From the NCBI RefSeq assembly GCF_958979055.1, contig NC_084887.1:36310620-36374619 (forward strand): a stretch of DNA of 64,000 nucleotides, in the 5' to 3' direction. A program made the translations under genes and the position numbers. The notes beneath the pieces are model-generated. The model had not been told where the DNA came from, ran no database searches, and worked only from the letters and a program-made list of their open reading frames with translations. Positions 1-15,900 of the stretch are shown here, piece by piece (positions within the stretch are counted from its first letter, which is position 1; each line of letters begins with the position of its first letter). This DNA is from Alnus glutinosa. Its lineage: Eukaryota > Streptophyta > Magnoliopsida > Fagales > Betulaceae.

Positions 1-1685
1 GGACATGCACGACGTGTCTCGTGCATGTCCTGTTCTTGATAGAGACACAATTGTCACCGACTAGGTACACACGGCAATCTTTGATGTGGGCCTGAGGACT
101 GAGCGCAATTAGGAACCAATCGTTCAACAAAGGCCACCAGCAAGCGGGAGCTCCTCCTGCTTTTTTTCGTTGGACCCAAGAACCACAAGAAAGATGGGGA
201 GCACGAGCACGGCTCTGGACCCTCACTTGCAGCTCTACGGTTGTTGTTACTTGAAGCGCCTATCTTCGATCTCTACGAGTGAACAATTCCAAGAGAGCGA
301 GGTTGGGATTCAGTGCTTCGCAGAGGATAATTCGCCGCGGGGGGCTAAGCGGTGTCGTTTGCTTAGCTGTCGATGATGGCGTGAGAGAGAAGCAAGAGGA
401 GTTGGTCTCCAGCGTTGGCTTCGCCGTGAAGGATAGGCCTGGTGAGACCCCAAAATCCATAATAGAAAGCCCCCAAGGACGTACAGTTTTCATACCGAAC
501 AGATCTATGTTTAACTTTATGTATTGAGATTTTCTTTTGGCTCTTTCAGCCGTCGAAATTTCAAGGAATGATGCTGACGTTAACTATGTGAAACTAACCG
601 TTTTGATCTGGGGCAATTTTTGGAAAGATGAGCTTTAAAATATCATGTGCAACGCACGTGACATCTTTTCTGTCACTTTTCACAGACTTAGTGGACGGAA
701 GGTCCAGATTGACACATGTAGTAAACGTTAGGGGGGTCATCTACCAAAAATTAAACATTGGGCGTCAAATTGCCAATAGGTGAATTGTAAATACATCAGG
801 GGAGTAAAGTGTATTTTTCCCAAAAAATAAAGTGTATACAAATAATACAACTCATGAGATTACATCACCTACTACTTTTTTGCAACTTCCTAACACATTT
901 CTACATGTGATTAGAGTCATGTCAAGCACTAAAATTTTTTAAACAGCCTCAAGTCACATATTGACAACGTGTTAGCAACTTGGAAAAGAGTAGATCTGGT
1001 ATTTTTCTATCATTTCTCTCCACAATTATTTTTCGTGGCGTAATTTATCCATTCTCACTCTTTTTTTTTTTTTTCACAATGCTTTTCCACGTGCGCATGG
1101 GTCATCCCCAAGGAAAATAGGAGATCGACACCATGGAGAACTACAATATGGCCATGAGTCATGAGTGACATTACATTACCTTTACCTCCATTCTTTCGTC
1201 CAATAGAAATCCTCCACCAGTCAATTAAAAGGCAAAAAAAAATAACTAGTTAAGTGCGGGCATGCCCAAAAGAGATTGTAGCAACATAAAAAGTCTGGTT
1301 CACAGCTAAAAGTATTTAGCTGAAGTAGCAACCATACAAACCGACAAATATAAAAAGGTCTAGCCAAACATTCTTCTATTACAACATTCACTGAAGGGGG
1401 GGAAGGTGTCATCTTCCAAATCGCCAGAAACCAAAATTCTTTAAAGCCTCATGCCTGAAAAGAAAGGGAGGAAGTGTTGTAATATAATAATGAAAGGAAA
1501 AGTGCAAACGTTGAACATGCATGGAACCCAAGATGACTTAGATGAAGTAATGAACCAACTTTCACAAAGATCTTCCATTCCAGTGTTTGTAGACAATTGC
1601 ACTGCAGCTTAAGCCATTCTATGATTCTATGTGCTATTGATGCATTGACTTTCTTTTCCATATTTATTTAGCTTTCAAGCTTTGT
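1..1685. other. intergenic stretch, no convincing gene
   Basis: No reading frame here looks like a conserved protein. Positions 100–530 are more GC-rich than their surroundings and hold overlapping short frames on both strands, none recognisable, so this may be a decayed transposon or a distant gene edge. Bases 1–30 form a perfect 12-bp inverted repeat. About 540–1000 is ordinary AT-rich repeat-like DNA. The right part, roughly 1250–1685, is probably the 3' untranslated region of the ARF gene on the minus strand, whose stop codon is at 1688–1686. Confidence 0.5.
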
Positions 1686-4448
<2,763 letters not shown>

Positions 4449-5019
4449 TCACTCAGCTCTGATTCCAAAAGAAATAAAACTAAGAATAATCAAATTTGAA
4501 AAAACAAAAAACAAAAACAAAGCGTTTACAGGCATAAAAAATCTGAGTAACAAAATAAGCCTAACTAACAGTCTAACAGAGTCCTAATATAAGGAGGAAA
4601 TCGAATATGTAGCCCTAATCGTTTTGGATAACAAACTGCGGATACAAAATTTAAGCTAAAAGCGTGTTCATAATCACAAATTAACAAGAAATTCAGACAG
4701 ATCCGTTTGATTTTAAAATTCTCTGATCAGATTCTCCGATGGCGGAAATGAACTCAAAATTGAAACAAAAATCTAAGCAATATAAAAAGAGATCTTACAA
4801 ACAACAGGATCGTCAAATGAAATCAATATATGAATATCCGTGAATTTTTAAATGCAAATTATGAACTTAATTTGACCGATCTACCGGATAAGATCGGCGA
4901 AGATCAACGATGGATTTAGAGGGGAACCGACGAGATTTGAGAGAGAGGGAGAGAGCTGACCTATCGAGGAGGGGATCTGATGGGAGGGGACGAGGAGCAA
5001 GGTTGTGGCAAGCCGCGAT

Positions 5020-7150
5020 TTTTTGAGGGACTAATGTGAATCCTCTCTCTTCGATATTTAACGGCCTTGGATAATTATTGACCGCAATGTCCGCGATGAA
5101 TTCGAGTTCAGAGACTGGTGGAACTAGGGAGCGGTCTGGATACGTCGTAGTTTTGGATTTTTGCCAAGGTGTGAAACTCGAACGCCGCCGTTTCGTGAGA
5201 ATCAGGAATCTGGATCTTTCTGTGGTTCAATTAGCATTTTATGATCTTAAGTGGATATGTTGTTGTTGTTGTTTTTTTTTTTTTTTTTTTTTTAAGATAT
5301 GTTATCACATGATTTAATATATTTAATTTCATTTAAATTTTTTAAGTGACGTGAGACCATATTTACTGTTAAATGTAATAAATAATAAAAATAATCTTAT
5401 TCATTTTATTTGAAATTGAAATGTTCTCTATTATGGGTTTTGTAACAAACAGAATCATCTGTTTTATGTTAATGCTTTGATGGTACCTTTACATTCTAGA
5501 AAAATGTTTGACATACCACAACTTTTACTATAATCTTTTAACAAATTTATGTGGCATGTATTTTATAGGAATTGATGTCACGTGACCTGTTAATTGGTAA
5601 TTAACATTTAAGTGATCAACATAAAAAGTGTCATATGCACTGTCGTATTAGTTTATAAATATAATAAATACCATATTGATTCAATATAAATTTAAGTGGT
5701 TGACGTAACAAGTGCAAAAACGAAAATATAATTTTAGGTAAGGATGGCAAAAACAAGTGAGTTCCAAAATTCATCTTTTAAGAGTGTTCACATCCAGCTC
5801 CGTAAATATTTAACTAAATAATACATTTTTATATTTTAGTTACCAACTTTTAAAATCATTTACATTCGACTCAGCATTTTAATTATCTACTTTCATTATT
5901 TCATTAACAAATTTATTTCTTTATATTTTTTTTTTATAATTCTCAAAGAGGAGAGGGAATAAAATTATTTTTATTTAATTAATTTAACTTATTAATTATT
6001 GAGCTACAATGCTCAACTCTATTGCAATAATTAGTCAAATCGTTGGTCAAAATAACTAATGAAATGTTGAGCCTTATATATATATATAACCTTTTAACTA
6101 TTTTTAATAATGTAAGCTCTCTAAAAACAACATGAATAATTATGGTTAAATATATCTTAACCACGAACTTGAGGTGGCAATGCCCATCGGAAGGTTTTGT
6201 AAATGTCAATTGGAATGCGACTGTGGACAGAGACAATTGAAAGATTGGTACTAGAGTGGTAATTCGAGATGGTGAAGGTGAGGTTCTAACTACCTTGTTA
6301 GTTATGAAAGATTACATTACGGACCCTGTTATTGCAGAAGTCACTACGTCTTAACGAATTGTATTATTCCATAAAGGGTTGGGATATCAACAAATAGAGC
6401 TGGAAATGAGATACTCTCCAGGTGGTGCAGGCCCTGAGGAAGGAATGTTGTAATTTGAGTAAGAATGGCTATGAGCTTGTTTGGTAACTCATCCAAACAA
6501 TTTTCATTTTTATTTTATTTTTCCCAAAAATATCAAATCAAAAATATTCTTACTTTTTTACATTTTTTACATCATATCAATAATTTTTTATTATTATTCA
6601 ACCAAAAAAATCCACTACAAAACAAAACTTTTTCACTTTCCTATAAAACATTCTCAAATTTTATATCATATCAATCATTTCTTACTACTATTCAAATAAA
6701 TATTTCAATTCACAATCACTTACCAAACACACTCATATTATTGATAAGGTTCGGGAAGCATTAAATGAATTATGTCAATGGAAGGTTTTTCATATCCAGT
6801 GAATTGTTAATGGAGCGGTCGACAGGCTTGTGAAGAAAACACTCACTTTTAGTGAGGAACGAGTTTGGTCTTGAGGATTTTCCTCTCTATTTTAATAGTC
6901 TTTTCCTTGTAGAACGATATGCTTAAATTGATAATTTATATGGAAGCGAATCTAATTTTTTAAACTATATATTATATATATATATATATATATCTTAATC
7001 TATTCCCACCGATTTTTCAATCTCTGTGAATCTGTGATCCCTCCCACCATCTATGCCCCTCCCCCCACCAAAACAAAAACTCATTATAATTAAATCTGTG
7101 GCTCTACGGCTCAGAGGGCTCACGGACTGGACTAGGCTTAGCCCTACTGT
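5020..7150. other. intergenic region between divergent ARF and PDF genes
   Basis: The ARF and PDF genes point away from each other, so both promoters should lie here. The DNA is AT-rich with a T-run near 5274–5293, an (AT)n tract around 6966–6992 and a MITE-like element at 6471–6736 (listed separately). Roughly 6170–6420 reads as decayed repeat. I see no conserved coding frame. CT-rich DNA just before 7159 is probably PDF leader. Confidence 0.6.
6471..6736. mobile_element. MITE-like element, TTGTTTGG-type termini
   Basis: The ends are inverted copies of each other: ATGAGCTTGTTTGGTAA at 6471–6487 and the complement of TTACCAAACACACTCAT at the right end, with two mismatches in 17. The interior is AT-rich and non-coding. 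Similar sequences with Ttgtttgg…ccaaacaa ends occur at about 41083–41345 and, in the other orientation, near 55205–55475. A clear target duplication was not found, so the superfamily is uncertain (hAT-like is a guess). Confidence 0.6.
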
Positions 7151-7158
7151 TTCTGGCC

Positions 7159-10100
7159 ATGGCTTGCGCCACTTGGCTCCACCCATTTCCTTTACCTCAC
7201 GCTCTCGTCCCCACTCCCCGGCGCCGGTCTGCTCTTACCGCCACCTTTCACGGGGTCACCCGGCCCTCCTCGCCCGGTCGGCTTTTCTCCTTCGCGAACC
7301 GGCCCTCCTCACCTCCACTCAGTCCGGTCCTCGCGCAAGCCAAGCGGGGCTTCTCATTCAAAGACGACGAAGTAGCTTCTCGTCAGCGCACAACTCTTAC
7401 CTCTGTTTACACTTCAAATATCTGAATATTGAACTTAGCTAAGAGCTTTGATTTTGTGTGATTTTTTTTCTTTAGCCGATGATCTTCGCTTTGAAGCGCC
7501 GCTCAGAATAGTGGAATATCCAGACCCTATACTGAGAGCGAGGAACAAGCGGGTCGATTTGTTTGACGATAATTTGAAGAAGCTCGTCGAAGAAATGTTC
7601 GACGTAATGTACAAGTGAGTTTCCTCACTTGTTTACTGTTATTGTGTGATATTTTTAGTTATTTGTGATTTTTGAATCCAAGGTCCAGTGACATAGCATT
7701 ATTGAGCCAAACTCATAGTCTTGAGCTTTTGGATCTTTGCTTAGAGAGCATTGATTTTAAAGATATCCATAAAATAAATCGATTTATATATCTGTGTTTG
7801 CGCTTGTGTATAATCAAATGGTAAATTGAGATAGAGAAAATTCGTATTGTTTTCTTCATTCATCTAGTTGTCGACCGCAATGTTCTCACGACGAGTGAAG
7901 AAGAGTAAATAGTTGCAAATTTATTTACTTGTCACTCAATCGCATTGATGTTGTAAATCTCTATGTAATGATTCACAGCCTCGTCCTTTCTTTTTAATAA
8001 GTTGCAATTCTTCATAAAGCGTAAAAGGTGCAACCTAAGTACACATTAAATACATTAGAGAAATCTATAGCTAGTAGAAGAAAAAACATCATGAAAAACA
8101 TTAAAGCTAGAAATAATTTAGTTCACGGTAACTGTCTAGTGAATCTAGTGATAGAGTTTAAAAAAAAAAATCCTTCAGCTCCTCCACTATCCGTTCACAG
8201 ACTTCAAAGCTCCGATCATTTCTCTCCCTCCAGAGATACCACATAAGGCAAGACACAACCATCTTCCATATAAAATTGTTATGACCTCTACCAAAAAACC
8301 CTTTTCAGCAATCAAAAAGATATATCACTCGACGAGGCATAAACCATAGCAACCCTATAAGGCTGAAGATGGTATTCCACAGGGCATTAGCCATCTCACA
8401 ATGTAGTAAAGGGTACCCGTTAAGGTGCTACCTAGTGGTCAAAGTGCGGGTTTGGAATGAGCTGTAGACTCGGCCATCTTGGGTTCGATTCCGCACTAGG
8501 AGGTTTCCTAGATTACTTGATAATAGTTCTGGTGGGTGCGGTCGTGCATCTGGGGTTTGTTCTCCAGGGGTGGATTCGAAAAGCCCTATATTGGTAAGGT
8601 TCTAATCATCAAAAAAGAAAAAGAAAAGGTTATCCATTGACTCCCGACTCTTCTTACTCAAACAACATCAATCAACCGTGATGGTATGCCGACCAAGAAA
8701 AGAAAACCACTCTCAGGGGAGCCTTATTTTGTCAAATACTCCTCCAAGGGAAATTAGTTCTATTGTGAGGAACTAAACAGAGGGAATATAACAAATTGAA
8801 GAACGAGGTAAAGAGATCAACCTCCCTATCTTGAGCCGCTTTGAGAAAACTAGCACTCCATTTATGAGAAACTCGTCCTTTCTAGGGGTAACTACTTCAA
8901 TCCAACTTCACGTTTTGGCCCTTTTTGGAGGCTTATAATTTTGGTCAACCACATGCTAAATTTATCGTTACCTCTACCTGTCTCATTTGTGTACTTGCAT
9001 TATTTCTTAAACACCTTCATTCCAAATCATATTGCTGATTCTTTTCACAAGTCTTTCGAAAGACTGATGGCTTCATAGACATGCATACTTAAACTGAAGT
9101 GAGGGCTCACTACCCCTTTTTGTTGTTCTGCCGACTGCCATGTATCGTTTTGAAAACCCGTGCAATATTTTCTTTGCTTTTGTTGGTTTCCTATTATATT
9201 CTTTACGACCTTTTCTTATTATTGACTTGGTCTTGAGGTTCGATAAACTCATTTAGTGATGTTGTTTCCGTTTTCCAAATCAAATGCTTAAGTTATTAGG
9301 CTTTTCAAGGTTAGATGCTTATGAGAAATCATTGCTATTTACAGGATTGTGAACAATACTTGTTGGCTTCCTTTTCCACAGAACTGATGGTATTGGGCTC
9401 TCCGCACCCCAAGTAGGAATTAATGTTCAACTCATGGTGTTTAATCCTGTTGGCGAACGTGGTGAAGGAGAGGAAATTGTTCTTGTAAATCCAAGAGTAA
9501 ACAGATATTCAAAGAAAATGGTGCTTTTTAATGAAGGTTGCCTATCCTTCCCACAGATTTATGCTGATGTTGAGGTATTGTTAAACGCTTATTTGTTTCT
9601 TATGTTATCTCCTTAATTTTTGTTTACATTCAGAATAGTCTGTGGGACATGGCCACTTTGAGTAAGCAATTTTCTCTGGTGCATGTTAACACTTTTTCCC
9701 ATACCATTGATACTGCAATTAAAGTTAATAGATGTTTTACTTACCAAAAAGCTATTAGATGTCTTGTTCGCTGCATTCAGTTTTCCCAGTACCAGGGCTT
9801 AGCCTGAATTGCTTTTTTTGAATTTTCCTATCTCCTGGTTGCTTCCTCATTTCTTGTTGGTAATGCAAGAATAAAAATGAGTTAATCTGCTCCTTCGGTA
9901 AAATATACAGATAGTAGTAGGTGTTCCTCAACAAAAGCTAATCTGGACCTTCAAGCTTTCTGTTGATGCCTGCTTAAAGTTTCTTTTTCTTGAGGCCATT
10001 GGTAAGGTTTGAATCTTCTTGTAATCTCAAATAAAAAGAGAATATGACCTGAGGCTTCTTATACAAGTATGTACATAGTTAAATAAAAAGTATGATTTCT

Positions 10101-12196
10101 GCCATACTTGATAGTTAGCTCAACTATTGTTACCTAATACTGTATTTGAGCTTCTGAGGATCTTTTGTTTGTTTTAAACTATTTCGGATGTATTTACAAT
10201 GTCTCTCACTTTGTACACGCAGAGACCAGAATCTGTGAAGATTGATGCAAGGGACATTAAAGGTGCAAGGTTTACTGTCAACTTGTCTGGTCTTCCTGCA
10301 CGGGTTTTCCAGCATGAATTTGACCATTTGCAGGTCCGTCCTTCATTTGAAATCCAATTTAGTATTTCTAGTAATACAACAAAAATCTAGTCCTTTGTAT
10401 TCTGATGGAAGGTGTAATTTACAGTTTTAGATGCTAAATCCATATGGTCGTGATGAATCTAAACTATCATTGAATGTGGATCAGTATCTGGAATAAGGTG
10501 TTTATATAATCTACCATTTACGACCTACCGCAGAACTTAATAGACTTGGAGCTGTCTATGTTGAACTTTTACTTAATTTTTGTTTTTTGTTTTGTTTTGT
10601 TTTTGTTTTTTTGTTTTTTATATACCGGGGTGTCACTAAATCCCTCGGACACCATGTAAAGCGCCCCTCCACACATGTCGGGTAAAGTTTGGGCTTTCAC
10701 CCATGGGCGTGGTCTCAATGAATTGTTTGCACTCAAGGGATGTCGAATTTTAGACCTAATGCTTCATCAGGCACCAAGGCCAAGTGAGTTACCACTTGAG
10801 CCAAGCCTTTAGGGTTAACTTTACTTAATTAGTAGTTAGAATGCGAACATATTAATTTTTTGATGAATAATAATTTGATTGAAAGAAAATGGCAAAACCC
10901 TCGTACACGAATACAAGAGAGACAAAGGCCCTAAAGGCATCTACAATCTAAAAAATTAACAAGATCTAAAAGATTCAAAGATAAAGTACAGCCCAATCCA
11001 AGAGAGATCTCAAAGAAGAAAATTTTAAACATAGCACGTTGAACTCGCTGTATCTTATCTTATTATTTGAAGATAAGATGCATATTAATATCAGTCCACT
11101 CTTCTTTCTATTCAAAACATAAAATGAAAAGAAGGAAAAATGACGCACAAAAGCGTTATTCTCATCTTAACCGAGTAATATACTATGTGATGCATATGGT
11201 GAAGCAACTTGGACGAAGCTTCCCATGGAACATTCATTTATGTTAATGTCTTATCAAAACATTCATTTATGTTAATGAATCCTTTTTTTGTAATGAATAT
11301 TTATGTTAATGAATCCATGTTATTAGTAACATGGTGTGCCCCATGTAGACCTACCATTTTATCTACGTTTATGCATATGAGGCATATTTCCTCATCCTCA
11401 TCTTAACAAAGCAATATACTTTGTGTTGCATATGGTGAAATAAATTGGACGAAGCTTTCCATGAAACATTCACTTATGTTAATGTTTATGTATACTTCAG
11501 GTTTGATTTTTTGTAGGGTCCATTTTTCTGGTTCGCCAGTATTTCTTTCTGAGGCAACTCTTGAATTTGTAGGGTATTCTGTTCTTTGATAGAATGACTG
11601 ATGAAGTTCTTGACAGCATTCGTGTGCAGCTACAGGTGAGTAAGCATACATATGGTTCTCATGTTTTCTGAACTTACACAAATAATTTTCCTGCTCCCCT
11701 GAAAAACTGTATACCATGATGATTGCTTAGAACTTTTCTTTTTTGTTGGAAAGTATATATATAAATAAAGGCGAACGGACAATAATCAGTGGCTACTGCT
11801 ATTTGCAAATTTCCCATTGAGGACACCATCCTTCTTAGTGGATGAAAACAAGAAATTTATGGAACTCAAGCATCATGGGCATTATCAGTCAGTATTTGGG
11901 GTGATTAGTTGTATACAAAAAAATTGTCAAAGACTTTGCTTTTAACGAAAATTGTAATGCTTTTGAATTTTTTGGTTTGCTTACTTGTGTTTGATTGCTT
12001 GTGGTGAAGAATTGCAATGAGTATTAACAGGATGGGTGTCATGTCTTTGCAAAGGAAAATGAATTAAGTTAATTTGTTCATGTAACAATGGCAGGCCTTA
12101 GAAAAGAAGTATGAGGATAAGACAGGATTGGCAAGCCCTGAAAGAGTAGAAACCCGCAAAAGGAAGACGGTTGCGGCTGGTTTTGGAAAATCATGA
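7159..12196 (+). CDS. PDF1B: peptide deformylase 1B, organellar
   Basis: Metalloenzyme that removes the formyl group from the first methionine of proteins made in plastids and mitochondria. Exons: 7159–7381, 7476–7614, 9382–9574, 10223–10333, 11573–11635, 12095–12196; they join in frame to 276 residues. All three family motifs are present: GIGLSAPQVG (about 124–133), EGCLSFP with metal-ligand Cys174, and HEFDH with His216, Glu217 and His220. The first about 70 residues are rich in Ser, Arg, Pro and Ala and have no acidic stretch, as expected of an organelle transit peptide. The start is the first ATG in frame with that leader (GGCCATGGCT context). Intron 2 (1.8 kb) carries an antisense LINE fragment with a SINE inside it; intron 4 (1.2 kb) carries a SINE, a LINE tail and a direct repeat. 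The 1B rather than 1A call rests on overall similarity of the exon 2–6 sequence to the type I B group. Confidence 0.95.
8030..8885 (-). mobile_element. L1-type LINE fragment (ORF2 C-terminus), antisense in PDF intron 2
   Basis: Read on the minus strand, pieces of a plant LINE ORF2 C-terminal region appear: KWSASFLKAAQDREVDLF near 8870–8815, NKAPLRVVFFSWSAY near 8730–8690, then, after a SINE interruption, LLLHCEMANALWN near 8415–8375 and LMWYLWRERNDRSFE near 8255–8205. These resemble the zinc-binding segment that follows reverse transcriptase in plant L1-like elements. Stop codons and frame changes show it is decayed. It has no coding role for the host gene. Confidence 0.8.
8411..8623 (+). mobile_element. 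tRNA-derived SINE nested in the LINE fragment
   Basis: The 5' part holds RNA polymerase III-like boxes: an A-box-like TAGTGGTCAAAGTGCGGG around 8433–8450 and a B-box GGTTCGATTCC at 8482–8492. It ends in an A-rich tail (CATCAAAAAAGAAAAAG). The flanking LINE coding sequence (MDNL, then LLLHCEM) becomes continuous if the segment is removed, which fixes it as a later insertion. The apparent target duplication is short (AAAGG) and uncertain. Confidence 0.8.
10561..10830 (-). mobile_element. tRNA-derived SINE with target duplication, PDF intron 4
   Basis: On the minus strand the head carries an A-box-like TGGCTCAAGTGG and a decayed B-box-like ATTCGACATCC; the tail is the A-rich complement of the T/G-rich stretch at 10578–10620. 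Flanks resemble each other: TTGAACTTTTACTTAATT on the left (from 10561) and TTAACTTTACTTAATT on the right (10815–10830), consistent with an old target-site duplication. The element itself is about 10581–10814. It is unrelated in sequence to the SINE at 8411–8623. Confidence 0.75.
10856..11045 (-). mobile_element. LINE 3' end, antisense
   Basis: The plus strand runs from a T-run and GATGAATAATAATTTGATTG to ACCCTCGTACACGAATAC. Its complement has the form of a plant LINE 3' end: GTGTACGAGGGTTTTGCC, then TTTCAATCAAATTATTATTC and ATCAAAAAA. Only the tail region is present; the upstream limit near 11045 is approximate. Confidence 0.55.
11161..11485. repeat. direct repeat of about 90 bp, 236 bp apart
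   Basis: The segment starting CTCATCTTAACCGAGTAATA at 11161 and running to about 11249 recurs at 11397–11485 with scattered substitutions; both contain TTGGACGAAGCTT and end CTTATGTTAATGT or close to it. Between them AACATTCATTTATGTTAATG motifs are repeated again. It lies within PDF intron 4 and is non-coding. Confidence 0.75.
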
Positions 12197-12257
12197 ACAT
12201 ACTAGCTTCCATAGACACATCAGGTTTCCATATTCTAAATTGATAATACATAATCTT

Positions 12258-12296
<39 letters not shown>

Positions 12297-12928
12297 CCAT
12301 TTTATTATCTTTAATTGTTTTTATTTATTTATTTTTTTTTTTTTTCTGTTGCTTATTATTTGGTATAGCTTAGTATTAGGGATGGTGCTGGATGAATTAC
12401 TTACAGGAACTTACTGAGAAGAGACAAAGATCAAATACATGAACCAATAAGAGGAAAAAATGGCTGATTCACAAATTATGCATGTATATATATATATATA
12501 TATATATACTGGAGGGTAAGGTCGTGAGTTCAGGGCCCACGAGGTGCTTGTGTAACGTGTAAACTGATTTTTTTCAGATGTACCATGTAAACTAGGATGC
12601 AGCTCCTCTTATTCTAGGACATTGTTTCTGAAATCCATTCTTAAGTACATAATAATGATGCTTGTGTAGTCGTCAGAGAATATCATGCTGAAAAAATCTT
12701 TTCAACTCCAGCTTAAAAGATGATGCACCTGAGCTATGTTTCACAAATGGAAAAATACATTCAAGATTTTCTAGAAACCAGAACCAAGAAAATAACAATG
12801 TTCTGCACTTTGCAATATAAGTAAAAATAAACAAACACCTACGGAAAAGAAGGTTCAAATTTGCATCATTAATCACTCATTACTCCATGAGAAACCATTG
12901 CATCCCTGCACTGTATCTGTCCTCAAGG
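12197..12928. other. convergent intergenic spacer (PDF 3' / polygalacturonase 3')
   Basis: Contains the PDF 3' untranslated region, a pure 38-base T run (12259–12296), an (AT)n tract near 12484–12507, and the 3' untranslated region of the minus-strand polygalacturonase gene. No gene seen. Confidence 0.6.
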
Positions 12929-15900
12929 CTAAGGCCAGCAAGAATTATGATTAGACTGAAATCTAGTGCTTGTCAGCAAACAGGCAATTGGAGGGATAGT
13001 TCTAGTTCTCAGTTTTCCATATGCTCTCCAACAGAAAGATTCACACAAGTCATAGTTAACTTGAAGTGGCATTAACTCTATGTTAGCTAGTGATAAACCT
13101 GTGCAGGGCAAGCCGTCGCTGCATGCGAAGTGTACAGGTTTGACTGTGTATGTTCCTCGTATATTTTCGTAGTTTATGCCTGACACTGCCACAGCTGATG
13201 TTTTGTTTTGGCATTTGCTTTTGTCACTAGCACAGTAGAATTGGTCGATCATGATTGGGATTTGAACTTGAGAAACTAGGATGTTTGAGAACATGATTCC
13301 TTGGACTGAACCTGAGCCACCCTGCAGTGGGAAACTATAAGGAAATGTCTAGTAGGGATTGGAAGTTTACATATATGGTTTTGAATTAGAGAAGGATATT
13401 GATGGTATAATAAATAGGTTGTGTAATTATATTATACCTGCCATGTTTTTATTCTGACGCCAGTCAGAGTATTATGCAGTGTGATGTCTCGGACGGTGAT
13501 GTTTGAAACACAAGCTTTGGTGTTATCCATTCCTAGCGCTCCAATGCTGATTCCATGTCCAGGTCCGCAATTGACATTGTGTATGTACACATTTGAGCAT
13601 CCAGTTTGTATGGATACACAATCATCTCCTGCAGAATGGAGTAGTTCATATGACCCTTAATAATTTACTCATGAAATTCCGGGCCTCTTTGGCTCATATA
13701 GGTAAATGAATTGCGAGATTGAGGGATTTGGTGCCCCTTAAACCTTTTTAAAAATATATATATATATATATATATACAAACAGAGAACCTAACATTGACA
13801 GGTACTGCCATGATATCTGATAGATAAAGACTATAAAGTGATCTCTAGGTTCTCGTGCTTTCAAGATCCCTTACAATTTTCTGCCTGTGAAAATTGTAGG
13901 AGTTTGTCAAAGGCCCCGATAGGGCCCACTTGCTTGAGCAGGTGTCCAAGCTGTCCAAACACCTATTCAGATAGGTGGGCCGCTTGTTTGGGCAGGGTGG
14001 GCAATGGCAAATGCCTCTCACAGCCCCCTGTCCGCTTGCGAGGGATCCCAATCCATTGTTTGAATGTTCAATTCAATGCCTATGTTTCCTCATTTAGGCC
14101 ACAGAGCAAGTAATATCAACTGGCAATAATGTTTGTGAAGTTGAAAGATAGAACTGCTCTACTAAGATTTTTGGAATTACCACATGCAAGATTGCTTCCG
14201 TAGATGAGAACATCTTCAGAGTTTTGCAGGTGTATTCCATCTGTGTTGGGGCTGTCACCAGGGGATAAAATCTTTATGTCAAAGACCTGAACACTAACGC
14301 AATTGTCAAATTTGAGGTGTGTTCGAGCACTGTTTAGAATTGTTATTCCAGTGACTGTCACAGACTTGCTTCCGTAAAACCTGAGTGCCTGCATACGAAA
14401 AGTAGCACCATGCATACAAATTCTAAGACATGACATTGTTGGGAAATCAAAGGAGAGTGATAAGGTAAGGTTGGTTGCTACCGTTGGTTTGGTGCTTGGC
14501 AAGTTTCCCGTGTCATACCACCAGACTGAGCCTTGTCCATCGATGATACCTTTACCGAAAATTGTAATTCCTTTTAGTTGTGTGAATTGGAGCCATTGTA
14601 AGATTCCTGACCCCCAGGGCTCACGGTTTGTAGGGCTATAATTTTGCCATCCAACTGCATTATATTTGACGAATTAAAGTCCTGTCTGATTTATTCGGTA
14701 ATATGATGACACATTTTAGCACAAATTATGATGGTTATCAGATGGTAGTGAAATAGGATCAGGATCTCCTGCAATTGGGTTCGAGACCTGTTAAGAAAGA
14801 TGGGTTCCATCTACCTCTCACAATTGCAAGGGATCCCTTAGCTTGCAATTTAGTTTGATCCAATGAAATATGATGTTGGCAATTTAAAGTTCACCTGAAA
14901 TTGAATGTTTGGTTGACAATTAGGGCCAGAGAAAGAGATTGGTAGGACGAGGAACACAAACCCAGATGGAACAAACAATGTTGATGCCTCCACTTTGCAA
15001 GCTGCTGCCCACGCTGCTTCGAAAGCCTGCCTTTTACTTTTACATGTTAGTTTCAGATTCGACTAGTGCAGAAGTAAATTTTCTAGGGGTAAAACAGAAA
15101 TAAAAAACAAAACAAAACAAAATAAAATAAACATTCATTGTAACATTAATAAAATAAAATAATTATAATGATTATTCATCAAAAGTTTGGATGAAAGTGG
15201 CGACATCTACGGCTAGAAATTGGTCTTCATTTGCTAATGATATATTTTTTTCCCCCTGTTGACTGTGTCCCTTTCTTGCTCATGTCGCCATTTTTCTATT
15301 TGCCAGCAACTACTGTGATGGTGCTGTCACCTTATTGGGGTTCACGTTGGTAGCGGGTGACACAGCACTTAGTGGGTAACCATGATATCCCATTTTGACG
15401 TTGTTGGAGTCATCACTAAGTACTATATAATTCATCTTTGAATGTCTAAGCTAGATATGGATAGACAGATCTTCGGTTGTCTAGTGAAATTCTTGATGAA
15501 GTTAAAATGATAGAATCCAATAAGCTGTATTTATATGGCACCTTTAATAGAACAATGAAAATTATCATTACATATTTAGAAGAGTAATGCAATAGAAGTC
15601 TTGCATATAATATGACAAAGTGTATATATATTAGCGAATATTCATTATTTATGGGGCATTTGATGAAACAAACATATGCCCCGAGAATCAAATAATGGAA
15701 ATTATCATTAGATATCTAAAATATGATAAAGGCCGGCTCAAAGGGGTTGGCAAATAAGGTCCCGTCAATAGGATTAGGATTCTCTCCATTTTGTTCTTCA
15801 GATTAAATTTCACAGATCTAATAATAATAATGTGTATGTTGTCAAATTATTTAAAAAAATTAAATGACTTGACTCCATGTAAATCGTTAAATACAGCATA

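Noticed and set aside
170..527. Overlapping short frames in the GC-richer start of the window
   Set aside because: Three frames on two strands overlap with no splice logic or recognisable family.
7053..7442. 129-codon plus-strand frame before and over PDF exon 1
   Set aside because: Reads exon 1 in another frame; the frame starting at 7159 joins the conserved deformylase exons.
8482..8492. B-box GGTTCGATTCC as a possible tRNA gene
   Set aside because: The surrounding sequence does not fold as a tRNA, continues far beyond tRNA length and ends in an A-rich tail, as in a SINE.
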